This document shows positions 8,016 to 16,407 of a stretch of DNA of 16,407 nucleotides, piece after piece. Origin of the DNA: Podila epigama (taxonomy: Eukaryota > Mortierellomycota > Mortierellomycetes > Mortierellales > Mortierellaceae); NCBI GenBank assembly GCA_015679605.1, contig JAAAVE010000572.1, positions 296-16,702 of the forward strand, written 5' to 3'. The notes under the pieces are model-generated. The model saw only the letters and a list, made by a program, of their open reading frames with translations, was not told the DNA's origin and did no database searches. The stretch's first letter is position 1. Each line of letters starts with the position of its first letter. The translations under genes were made by a program, and so were the position numbers.

Positions 8016-9594
8016 ATGCGCATCTCTATCATCTCTTTGGCCATTGTGGCAGCTTCGACGATTCTCTTTGTAGGTGTTGACGCCGGTGCCTGTGACCCTG
8101 CCAAATGTGTCCACCCAGCATGTGTTTGTCCTTCGGACAAGCCTCCCAAGGGTTTGGACCCCAAGACAGTGCCTCAGTTCTTCACCTTGACCTTTGACGA
8201 TGCCATCCAAACACCCACTGTTACTGCCACAACTCAGCTCATGAGCGAGCATCGCAATCCCAACGGCTGTCCCGTAAAGGCCACCTGGTTTGCCCAGACC
8301 CTCTACTCGGACTATGCCCTCATCCAGCAATGGTATGCTGCTGGCAACGAAGTTGCTGACCATACCATGAATCACATTGGTACCCCACCAGCAGGTAAAG
8401 GACTAAGTGGAAACAAATGCAAATACACAGAGCAGGGCCGACTTTTTTTCCAACTCTTTAACATATTCACGTCTGTCTCAATCTCGCTATCACTCACTCT
8501 TTCTCTCTCTCTTTACGCAAATCGACATACAACATTCAAACATATAACATATAACAATAATAGAGGAAATCATTGGTAACCGCAGAGCTATCAACGCCTT
8601 CTCAGGTATCCCGTTTGCCAAGATGAGCGGATTCCGTGCACCCTTCTTGAACTACTCAAAGACCACGTTCGACATTCTCGGTCAAGAAAAGTTCCAGTAT
8701 GACTCTTCGACCAACGCTCTCCCGTCGGACGCTTGGTGGCCTTATACCCTCGATTATGGTCTGGCCAACGATTGCTGGAACGGTATCTGCAATTCTGGGA
8801 TTGCCATTCCAGGCATGTGGGAGATTCCTATGCATGCCATCATGGACAATGGCGTCCCCGCCATCCCACATTCCATGGATCCTCACCTCGATGCGAACGG
8901 TAACAACGCAGCCGTCGCAGAATGGCTCAGAAACAACTTTGACCGCCACTACAATGGCAACCGTCAACCATTTGGTATCTATCTCCATCCTGTCCACCTC
9001 GGCAAGGCTGTCGACGTCTACAATGAGTTTTTCAAGTGGGTGCAAACCAAACCCGATGTCTGGTTCGTGACCAACCAACAGCTTCTCGAGTGGATGAAGA
9101 ACCCTGTCCCAGCCTCAGAACTCGCCAACCAGGAATACATGAAGTGCGCTCAACCTGTGATTGGCAAAGAGATTTGTAACGGTATTGATGATACCAAGAC
9201 CGGTACTGTCGACAGCAAAGTACTCGAGACTTGTAACTTTGTTGCCGGTCCATGGTCTACTTGCTACGGATGTCCCAAGACCGCTCCCACGGTTGCTGAC
9301 CCTGTCCCAGAACGCGTCGTCGCTGCTAGCACGCCAGGTTACCGCACCCCGGTCCCTGCCACCTGTGCCATGGAATGGTGGGACCCTGTGGCTGCCCAAT
9401 GCCTCTGCACAGCCTCCAGCTGCACCTTCTCTGACTCGGCTGTCGGAGGCAATGGAACGTCCGGTAACTCGTCGAATGGAGGTAGCAACGGCAATTCTAG
9501 CAGTGATGCTGCTGGAAGCAACCGTGTCACCCATGCCTTTGCTGCAATTTCGGCCGTTGCTGCTATGGCCGCAGGACTCTTCAACATGCTTTAA
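8016..9594 (+). CDS. Secreted, probably GPI-anchored chitin deacetylase (polysaccharide deacetylase, CE4)
   Basis: Removes acetyl groups from chitin in the cell wall, giving chitosan. Exons are 8016-8394 and 8564-9594 (GTAAAG donor, 169-nt intron), 469 residues. It has a signal peptide (about 1-23), a short Cys-rich segment (C26, C31, C36, C38), then the NodB-type domain: TFDDA (metal and base D61/D62), HTMNH (metal H116, H120), RAPFL (R151), MWEIPM (211-216) and GIYLHPVHL (H268). All expected metal ligands are present. The splice joins PPA to EEIIGNR, a motif of the family. The phrases NHIGTPPAEEIIGNR and WPYTLDYG resemble the insect-type deacetylases more than the short ascomycete type. A Cys-containing tail (321-413) precedes a Gly/Ser/Asn-rich linker and a hydrophobic C-terminal end (about 449-469) after small residues, typical of a GPI signal. 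Substrate specificity is inferred. Confidence 0.93.
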
Positions 9595-9891
9595 GAAACC
9601 CGCATTTTTTTTCTTTTCTCACACGCTTTCTCTCTCTCTCTCTCTTGGAGCCATGTATTTGTAAACCATCCTATTTCTTTTTTCTATTCTACAATTCTTT
9701 TTATCTAATAATAATAAGCGATATATACATATATGATGTCGTCTCATAATCTCTCTCTTTCTTTTTTTTGCATGCATCAATGAACACTGGGGATACTCTT
9801 GATGTCACTATACATTAGAAAAATAGAAACATAGATATATGTACTCACTGCTCACTTTGTCCTTCTACTCCTCCGTCGTTCTCCAAGGTCA
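9595..9891. other. Short spacer between convergent genes
   Basis: 297 bases between the stops of the chitin deacetylase (+) and the JmjC gene (-). It holds a (CT)n run near 9626-9645 and AATAATAATAAG near 9707, a plausible plus-strand poly(A) signal region. No gene is seen. Confidence 0.55.
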
Positions 9892-11837
9892 TTATTGTTC
9901 ATCATTCTCATCATCCTCAGAGTCAAAGCCGAAAGCAAAACTAAATCCACCCGAACTTTGATCTTTGACCGATTCAGAACCCTCGGATGCGGCGGTGCCA
10001 AGGGTAAGAGTTCCTTGCTTGGCCTGCTCCCAAAAGGAGAGCTTTGTTGGGGCTGCATCCTCGCCAGAACCTTGATCCTTCTGATGCTGTAGTTTCGCGT
10101 TCCTCGTTGCGATCTGCTCAATCATACGCTCATTCTCTTGCCACATGGCAAGCAACTGTCGTCTCTTCTCAAGTTCAGCCTCCGAGCAGTCTAATGATCC
10201 TGCGCCACTACCGTTGTCCTTCTCTTCTGGCAACTGGTTGCTCTTGAAAAACGCGTCTCTAAATTCTTCATACAACCCTTCTCGGCGCTCATCCACCACA
10301 CCCGACACTTGATCCCGTTTCAAATACAAAAACTCCATCGTCTCACGCAAGTTTTGAGATCCGACATAATTCTGCGTCACTGCAATACAATCGTCCAAGT
10401 TCACGACTGCATGCCACCATCCACGTGGGACAAACATGATCTCGCCTTCACGGCAGATACCTTCCAGGGGTCTTTCTGCAGGGTCTTCTGGGATTTGGGT
10501 TGACGCGTAGAAATTACTGAACCATTCCATTAATGAGACAGGTGAGGTTACCTCGGATTCGTCTATTATTATGTATTCGCAAAAAGTATGATAGGATAAA
10601 GTAGTGTGAATATAATGTCCCCCAAGAACAAAACAATGCAATGTCCCTTTTTTTTTTTTTTTCTTCGTACCATCATTTGTAAAGACGCCTGGGGGGAGAA
10701 TATGAGGAGGAAACATGATCCACTTTTTCGAACCAGTGATCACCGCATTCCAGGCCGAGGTGGCATTAGGATCCTATTGACGTGGAAAAGGAAAAGTGAA
10801 TATTAACATGAGATCAAAGAGACCTTCCAAATCTTCTACAAAAAAGCACACACACGCACCCTCACTCACTCACTCACTCACTCACTCACCTTGTGGAAAG
10901 TTGAACCAGATCTCGCGGGTCCAACAATCAACCAACGGTAATCAGGTCTTTTCTCACCCCCCATCATACCAAAAAAGTCTTCCCGGAAATAGATGGGCAC
11001 CTCCATGTCATCCAAGATACCTTGACACCGTTCACCAAAGTTCTTGTCAAAGAGATAGAGTGGACTCTCGTCTTTGGTTCCCTTTGCATACTTGAAGTAA
11101 TCCGTCAACTTCATATCCACAGACTCTGCCCGTAACACGGCGTCTGGCCACTGCTTTAAAAAATAATCGGTGGACCAACGTTGCATGGCTGGCCAATGCT
11201 TTGCCCCATCTGTGATGATCACTGGCTTGCCTGGTTTTTCATATTCTTCAATAAAGGTTTCCAAACTCAGTTCTGACCGTCTGTCAATGTTCTCGACTGA
11301 GACGTATGGATCCATGCCAATGGTGGCACAATAGAACGGCTGAAAAAGGACATCCGAATAAAAATACTTGAGCTTGAGAGGTGCTCGATTCTGAAGAATC
11401 ATATCTGTGTTGTAATGGGGATCTGATCGTTTCAGGAACGTGGCTCGCCATGTATCGCCTTGCCATGTCCAATCACCTTTATACCGCTCAATCGTCAAGG
11501 TCTTCCACATATCGTCCAGATGCGTCAACCCGTAAAGGACTCGTGAGGTGGCCCCCAAAGTAAGCAGATCACGGGGTGAAAGCAAGTTCAAGATATCCAC
11601 AATGATCTCGTCCGTTAAGCGGGAAAGTTGTCCGAGCAAGGGTCCACGACAGGTGCCTGGAAAATCGGGTCGTGAAGCATCCATGTAATAGTTGCCAAGG
11701 GGTTTGATGCCAAGTGGATGCTGTAACGCCATGACATGCTTTGTTGTCATTTTTGGTTTTTCATGACGGACAATGATGCGTTGCTTCTTGACAGCTCTCT
11801 GAGAGGAGGGTTGCGGAGGGTTGTGTGTTGTAGGCAT
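9892..11837 (-). CDS. F-box and JmjC-domain oxygenase (JMJD6-like group)
   Basis: Predicted Fe(II)/2-oxoglutarate-dependent oxygenase acting on proteins as a hydroxylase or demethylase; the substrate is unknown. Exons on the minus strand are 11837-10890, 10773-10671 and 10562-9892 (1722 nt, 573 residues). An F-box-like segment (about 68-115: LSRLTDEIIVDILNLLSPRD, then L..L..TSRVLYGL and MWK) would link it to an SCF ubiquitin ligase. The JmjC fold follows: KPVIITDGAKHWPAM (204-218), YLFDKNFGE, WLIVGPARSGSTFHKDP, and WWHAVVN. The iron triad is H315, D317 and H401. The C-terminal 160 residues are charged and end in an acidic DSEDDENDEQ tail. F-box plus JmjC also occurs in plant JMJ21-type proteins. 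Intron 1 splits the HKD triad (K316|D317), with a reiterated donor. The frame extends to an ATG at 11930, but those 31 residues are translated simple repeat, so I prefer 11837. It lies 198 bases downstream of the NDUFAF7-like gene, on the same strand. Confidence 0.9.
10861..10889 (-). repeat. (TGAG)7 microsatellite forming the 5' splice site of JmjC intron 1
   Basis: On the minus strand the exon ends CACAAG and the intron begins G(TGAG)7. This makes six overlapping GTGAGT donor hexamers at 4-base steps (first G at 10889, 10885, 10881, 10877, 10873, 10869). Only the first gives the frame that completes the HKD iron motif. Confidence 0.9.
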
Positions 11838-11862
11838 GGGGAGAAAGATGCTTGAGTGAAAT

Positions 11863-11914
11863 GTGAACGGGTGAACGGGTGAACAGGGGTGAAGGGTGAA
11901 GGGTGAAGGGTGGG
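11863..11914 (-). repeat. GGGTGAA tandem repeat at the 5' end of the JmjC gene
   Basis: About six imperfect 7-8 base copies (GTGAACGG, GTGAACGG, GTGAACAGGG, then GTGAAGG three times) on the plus strand. They lie in the probable leader of the minus-strand JmjC gene. If the upstream ATG at 11930 were used, they would encode HPSPFTLHP-like repeats. Confidence 0.75.
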
Positions 11915-12035
11915 CAAAGCTCACTTTCATTTTTTTTTTTGTTTGTTTGTTTCTTGTTCATGACTGCTTGTTTGTTTGATTTTTTTTATTTTATTATGCG
12001 ATTTAGGGAAATTTTTTCCCACATTCACATGCTTT

Positions 12036-13772
12036 CTATGTCAAGAACATCTTATTATTCTCATAATACATCAACATGGGGTTCTCGCCACTATAAGTCC
12101 GCGTCTTGTGGAGGTCTCCATACCGCTCCAAAAAGTCCCTCTGCGTCTGTACTTTGACTGACTTTTCCATTCCCAAAGACGGGCGACACACTTGCTGATA
12201 CATATCCTTGAGGAGCTCAAAATTGGTCGGGAAAAAGATGTCAAACATCCCTGGCATCACCATATAGGTCGTCACAGGCACCATCGTACCACTATACCGT
12301 GTCTGCACCACCGGTGCATCTGTTCCTTTGATCGCCTCGGGCAACGAGTAAAAGTCACTGAGAACCAATCGGTGCTTTGGAAAGTGGTTCTTGAGTGTCT
12401 CGAGGAGCAACAGCAGTTTTGTTGGGATGAACTCGGGTCCTGTCATGTTGGGCGCAAATGGAAGGCGGTTGCGCAGTCGGCGCAGAAATCTCTTGGAGAG
12501 CACTGGAGGACGATAACCTGTCTGGCGGCGAATGGCTAGATACTTTTGGATCAATGGGTCTGAGACGGGTGTATAGATCTCGGTGTAATCGCCCTCTTCA
12601 TCAATCGCCACCATGCCCTGAAGTGGCTCTTCCGTGACAGTATCATAGCGGATCAAGTCATGCGAAAAGTTGTCCAGGACTTCCATCCCGATAAAGAAAC
12701 AGTGATCCGGTACGAGCGTGTCCCACTCAAAGATACTCTTGTTGATAATCTCTACGCACGAGTGGCGTCTTTTGGCGTCACGGACTTCCTGACGCTCACT
12801 CTGGCGCTGGGCCAGCTTTTTAGAGATCTCAATGATCCGGTACCGGGTTCGTTCGTAGACACTGGGTTCGTACTGCTGGATATAATCGAGGATGTTGAGC
12901 ATGAGTGTTCCATTTCCTGCACCCATCTCGTAAATGATCAGATCCTTGTGTGGGTAGTTATTGAGCTTGTACTCTGTCACAATGTACTTGGCGATCGCGT
13001 AACCGTACCAAGGCTACAAAATGAACACAAATGGAAAAAAGAGGAGAGAGGGGAGTGTGTGTGTATGTGTGAGTGATAGAGAGAATGTAAGAAACCAATG
13101 CAAATACTAGTTCAGCAACGCTAATAATCATCTCAGAACCATTTGTTCCTATTATCGCATCCCACGTACCTTGAACAATTCTGTAGGAGTGTGCCAGACC
13201 TGTCTTGCTACTTCGTCCCGGACATCCATGTCATCCTCAATCTCCTTGTACTTGTCTGCAATGATACTGAGAAACTCCATATGGTCCTTGATCTTGTCAA
13301 ACTCGAAATCAGCCTCGGGTGAGAAAATCACTGCCTGCTTGGAAAAGTATCCATAATGAGGGTGATAGAGTGAATCGTCAATAAAATCCCGCACCAACAT
13401 CTTTGCCTCACGAGGCATTTCCTTGTTTCGGGCTGCATCTTTGGCCGTGATCACTGGGTATTTGGCTCGCTGTGCAATCTTTTCAGGGGTGTAGCGCGTA
13501 TCCTGGATGAGATCTCGGCGAGGTGCCGAGGTATGAAAGTCTGAATGGCGAGTAGGAACCTTCTTGCCGCTGCATCTGCAGAGGGCGCCAAAGGACGACG
13601 CACTGTAGACCAGAGGTGCCTGGCTTCCTAGTCTGGACGAGTGCTTTTGGAAGGTCGAGAGAGAACGGAAGGAGGGCGAAACACTGTGAGAAGAGTTGTA
13701 GAACGACCGAACAGAGGGTACCCGACGGGCACTTCCTGTGAACGACCCCGTCAGTCGCGGTAACGAGGACAT
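12036..13772 (-). CDS. Mitochondrial MidA/NDUFAF7-family (DUF185) methyltransferase
   Basis: SAM-dependent methyltransferase. In animals NDUFAF7 dimethylates an arginine of complex I subunit NDUFS2 during assembly, and this protein probably acts in the mitochondrial matrix. Exons on the minus strand are 13772-13170 and 13013-12036 (GTACGT donor, 156-nt intron, phase 0), 526 residues. The first 85 residues are Ser/Arg-rich with almost no acid, a typical mitochondrial presequence. Family motifs: MPREAKMLVRDFIDDSLYHP, HYGYFSK, TPTELFKPWYGYAIAKYI (across the splice), the SAM loop IYEMGAGNGTL (228-238) and GMEVLDNFSHDLI (310-322). Canonical NDUFAF7/MidA members have a GNEFFDALP-like motif at the last site, so this may belong to the divergent plant/fungal branch of the family. 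An in-frame ATG at 13841 would add 23 residues; 13772 is preferred because it begins the presequence directly. Confidence 0.9.
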
Positions 13773-13886
13773 GGGGGAGTGAACCGAGAATGAATGAAGG
13801 TTAGAGGTGAATGGAGGGTGGATGGAATGCCAGATGTTCAAGTTCCTTTTGACAAAAATACACTAAACCACTCGCACTTGCATATG

Positions 13887-13895
13887 ATGAGTCAT
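13887..13895. promoter_or_regulatory. Gcn4/AP-1-type bZIP site ATGAGTCAT
   Basis: Exact match to the bZIP consensus ATGASTCAT, overlapped on its right by CATGTG, an E-box-like hexamer. It is 86 bases upstream of the eS6 start codon and 115 bases upstream of the NDUFAF7-like start, so it could act on both. Confidence 0.5.
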
Positions 13896-13926
13896 GTGAT
13901 CAATGTGACTTGCTGGACAACTCGAT

Positions 13927-13934
13927 TATATTTT
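13927..13934 (+). promoter_or_regulatory. TATA-like box of the eS6 gene
   Basis: TATATTTT, 30 bases before the pyrimidine tract that probably marks the transcription start. Confidence 0.45.
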
Positions 13935-13980
13935 GGTGGTCTGTGGATTCGGTTGATCCTCCTTTCCGAGGCATCACATT

Positions 13981-16093
13981 ATGAAGGTGCGGATTTTTTG
14001 AGCACTGGACGAGTGACCGTTATTGCTGCAGGCAGAAACAAGGCGGGATTTCAGTCAAATATGGATACTCTATGGATTTTCTGCATCCAAAGCATGCACC
14101 CATCTATCCATCAAACAGCAGAACCATCGATCCAAACAAACACCATCGACATTGTCCATCGTATCACGACTTTATCCTACAGTTTACAAAGGGGAGGAAC
14201 TATTGTCAAATTTTTAACATGGATGCTTGCATGGACCGGAAATCGCGTTGGCAGGATTCAACTTTTTTTTTGTGTGTGTGTTTTCGGGCGAGAAAACATT
14301 ACAACTGGAAAAGAGTCATCATCTTTACATTATACCTCTGAAAGGAGCATCCTTCTCGGCATCATTCCTTTGAGACTCGCTCGTAGACAGGCATGCAGGA
14401 TTCAACAATATAAGAACGATGACCACAGCCTCTCAGGATATAATCTGAACAGACGGAATTCATACAATTTAAGCCAACGAGGATCACATCAACCGCCAGT
14501 TTGAGAAATCAAGGATCAGTCTCTCTCAATCACCAAAGAAAGAACAGCTTCATTAACTCTTTGTGTTTTTCTGTTCATCTTTGGACGAATAGTTGAACAT
14601 TGCCAACCCAGCCACTGGCTGCCAGAAGACCATCGATTTCGATGATGAGCGCAAGACGTAAGTGTCAGGAAATTCTCTTTCAGCAGATGTTTTCATTCAT
14701 GGATGTTTTGAATAGAAAGGATTCAGGAGAAATCGCCCTATTTTTATTTCGAGTCTTCACCTTCAACGACGGGGCAACACTGTTTGGATAGAGGATTCAG
14801 CTTGTGTGCGTCACTTCGCGCGGCGACCGTGGTGGAGACAGTTCTGGCTTACTACCTCTTTACTTCAACGTGTGAACTGCAACCGACAATAAGAACGACA
14901 ATTCGACAGACTCCTTGGCATTATCAATAGTCTTTTGATACTTTGTAAGAATGCACTTTTCGATCAGTATTCTTACCCTTTCCCAATGCGCAAACTGCTT
15001 CTTTGAACAATCAATAGCCGCATCTTTTACGACAAGCGCATCTCCGCTGAGGTCGCCGTCGACTCCCTCGGTGACGAGTTCAAGGGTTACGTTTTCCGTA
15101 TCACCGGAGGCAACGACAAGCAGGGTTTCCCCATGAAGCAGGGTGTCCTCCTCCCCAGCCGTGTCCGCCTCTTGTTGTCCAAGGGTCACTCGTGCTACCG
15201 CCCCCGCCGCACCGGTGAGCGCAAGCGCAAGTCCGTCCGCGGTTGCATTGTCGGCTCTGACATGTCCGTCCTCTCCGTCACCATCGTCAAGCAGGGTGAG
15301 CAGGACCTCCCCGGTCTCACCGACACCACTGTCCCCAAGCGTCTCGGACCCAAGCGTGCCAACAACATCCGCAAGTTCTTCGTACGTACAATATTTTTTT
15401 TATTTATTTATTTGCAAGTTGTTGCATGCAAGCGAACAGCCGCTGTTGTGGTTTCCTTTATTATTATGATTGCTTTCGTCCTATCAGGAGATTTTACCAT
15501 GGATTGCGGAATGACTATGGATCAGACAAAAGCAGAAAAGAAGAAGAAGAAAAAGAGAACAATTGGACATGGCGACTTTCATTTTTTTTACTTTTCTCTT
15601 CTATTGAGCCAATATTTTCATTTTACAGTGTAAAATGTTTGGTGTCAATAGGGACAATGATTTACACCCAACTCGTCTCATTTATCCAACTCGTCAACAC
15701 GACCCTCCTTTCGCTCTCTTTCCCAATCGCACAGATCATACAACTTGTCAACTTTTATGGAAACTAACCACCTTCCTCTCTCTCTCCTATCTCAAACTAT
15801 TACAGAACTTGACCAAGGATGATGATGTCCGCAAGTTCGTTATCCGTCGCGAGGTTCAGCCCAAGAACGCTGAGAAGAAGCCCTACACCAAGGCCCCCAA
15901 GATCCAGCGTCTTGTCACCCCCGTCGTCCTCCAGCGCAAGCGCCACATCCTTGCCCTCAAGAAGCGTCGTGCTGAGAACGCCAAGGAGGCCGAGGCCGAG
16001 TACAAGGCTCTCATTGCCAAGCGTGTCAAGGAGGCCGCTGAGAAGCGCTCCGAGATCAAGAAGCGTCGCGCTTCCTCTGTCCAGAAGGCTTAA
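13981..16093 (+). CDS. 40S ribosomal protein eS6
   Basis: Structural protein of the small ribosomal subunit and the classic target of TOR-dependent S6 kinases. Exons are 13981-13986, 14593-14657, 15018-15381 and 15806-16093 (723 nt, 240 residues; the family is usually 236-249). Exon 1 is only ATGAAG, followed by a 606-nt intron; the same junction after codon 2 is known in budding yeast RPS6 genes. The other donors are GTAAGT and GTACGT. Motifs: [81 protein letters not shown], and the C-terminal RRASS with serines at 235/236, the same numbers as the mammalian phosphosites. Codon use is strongly C/G-ending (CGC, AAG, GTC, CTC), as expected for a highly expressed gene. The assignment of the 6-nt exon to 13981 rests on the only ATGAAG-GT found in the right place. 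Confidence 0.96.
13987..14592 (+). other. Long first intron of the eS6 gene
   Basis: 606 nt from GTGCGG to GAATAG, four to five times longer than the introns of the neighbouring genes. It has no coding potential in the eS6 frame. A weak box-C-like ACGATGA (about 14415) and CTGA (about 14444) are too close together for a box C/D snoRNA, and I could not fold a convincing H/ACA RNA. Confidence 0.75.
14658..15017 (+). other. Second intron of the eS6 gene with a stem-loop
   Basis: 360 nt from GTAAGT to AATAG. It contains a perfect 8-bp inverted repeat (GTAAGAAT at 14945-14952, ATTCTTAC at 14969-14976, 16-nt loop) about 40 bases before the acceptor, and a 6-bp pair CAGTTC/GAACTG (14838-14843, 14873-14878). 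The left arm of the first stem is itself a donor-like GTAAGA. Confidence 0.7.
15382..15805 (+). other. Third intron of the eS6 gene
   Basis: 424 nt from GTACGT to TTACAG. It is rich in T and in ATTT/TTTA, and includes a GAAGAAGAAG purine stretch near 15537-15558. I found no CTGA, so no box C/D snoRNA is apparent. Confidence 0.75.
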
Positions 16094-16407
16094 ATTTTCG
16101 TTTATGTATGGTCTCTCTCTATATAAACAACTGTGCAAAAAGACTGAGCTATCGGGATCGCGTGGTTGGCGTTTGGTTGGCGTTGCTTGACGTGGTGGTG
16201 GTCGGTGAATAATGAATGAATGATAAACGGTACGGTTATGAAAAAATGAGAAATGAACAAAAAAGAACAATACAATCAGCAACTTGTCCACGTGACTTTT
16301 TGTACCCCCACCCAACTCCACACCCCTTCTCTTTGTTCGCCACTTCTTTTTTTTTTTCCTTCTTCCTTCTTCCACTGTTCCTTTCTTTTTCTTTTTTTTT
16401 CTCTTTT
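16094..16407. other. 3' flank of eS6 and polypyrimidine tract at window end
   Basis: The first part should hold the eS6 3' end. From about 16295 the plus strand becomes almost pure C/T (runs such as CTTCTTCCTTCTTCC), resembling the promoters and leaders of plus-strand genes in this window, so a further plus-strand gene may begin just beyond the end. No coding region is seen. Confidence 0.45.

Larger units (their letters stand above)
13773..13980. promoter_or_regulatory. Compact divergent promoter of NDUFAF7-like and eS6 genes
   Basis: Only 208 bases separate the two start codons. The region carries an exact ATGAGTCAT (13887-13895), a TATA-like TATATTTT (13927-13934) and an 11-base pyrimidine tract TCCTCCTTTCC (13957-13967) 13 bases before the eS6 ATG. 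The spacing of about 30 bases from TATA to pyrimidine tract is right for a eS6 transcription start inside the tract. Confidence 0.55.

Noticed and set aside
8656-9078. Antisense open frames across chitin deacetylase exon 2 (also 9115-9534)
   Set aside because: Shadows caused by the third-position codon bias of the real plus-strand gene.
14409-14450. Possible snoRNA in eS6 intron 1 (ACGATGA and CTGA boxes; ATAAGA as H box)
   Set aside because: The boxes are only about 30 nt apart, box C has a mismatch, there is no terminal stem, and the flanking hairpins for an H/ACA RNA are weak.
13794-14504. 236-codon plus-strand open frame
   Set aside because: It runs across the divergent promoter, the 6-nt eS6 exon and eS6 intron 1 in no known family frame.
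15133-15633. Plus-strand frame continuing from eS6 exon 3 through intron 3
   Set aside because: It matches eS6 only up to the GTACGT donor at 15382; the rest is intron, and the eS6 sequence resumes at 15806.

Overview
The window is nuclear DNA from an early-diverging filamentous fungus, most likely Mucoromycota and probably Mortierella-like. This is inferred from gene content and style: compact genes with short GT-AG introns (108-169 nt outside RPS6), AT- and CT-rich low-complexity spacers, a GPI-type chitin deacetylase, a complex I assembly-type methyltransferase and a ribosomal protein gene with an intron right after codon 2. I see no mobile element, CRISPR array, tRNA, rRNA or viral gene.

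Layout, left to right: (1) 1-1056, repeat-rich spacer and promoter with a CCAAT cluster and a TATA box; (2) 1057-1776 (+), single-exon Ser/Thr-rich orphan protein; (3) 2295-4405 (-), FAD synthase in three exons whose N-terminal half looks like a decayed molybdopterin-binding domain; (4) 4406-5422, shared divergent promoter; (5) 5423-6605 (+), Yip1/YIPF5 Golgi membrane protein in four exons; (6) 6606-8015, long CT-rich spacer; (7) 8016-9594 (+), secreted, probably GPI-anchored chitin deacetylase in two exons; (8) 9892-11837 (-), F-box plus JmjC oxygenase in three exons; (9) 12036-13772 (-), mitochondrial MidA/NDUFAF7 (DUF185) methyltransferase in two exons; (10) 13773-13980, a 208-bp divergent promoter; (11) 13981-16093 (+), ribosomal protein eS6 in four exons, the first only 6 nt long; (12) 16094-16407, 3' flank ending in a polypyrimidine tract.

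All exon structures were assembled by hand from splice signals. In each spliced gene the exons sum to a multiple of three and join conserved motifs without a break. The genes are unrelated housekeeping functions (flavin cofactor synthesis, ER-Golgi traffic, cell wall modification, protein oxidation, complex I assembly, translation). There is no gene cluster and no evident new multi-gene system. The points most worth a second look are the degenerate domain in FAD synthase, a microsatellite of reiterated splice donors that splits the iron-binding HxD motif of the JmjC gene, and the long introns and compact divergent promoter of the eS6 gene.
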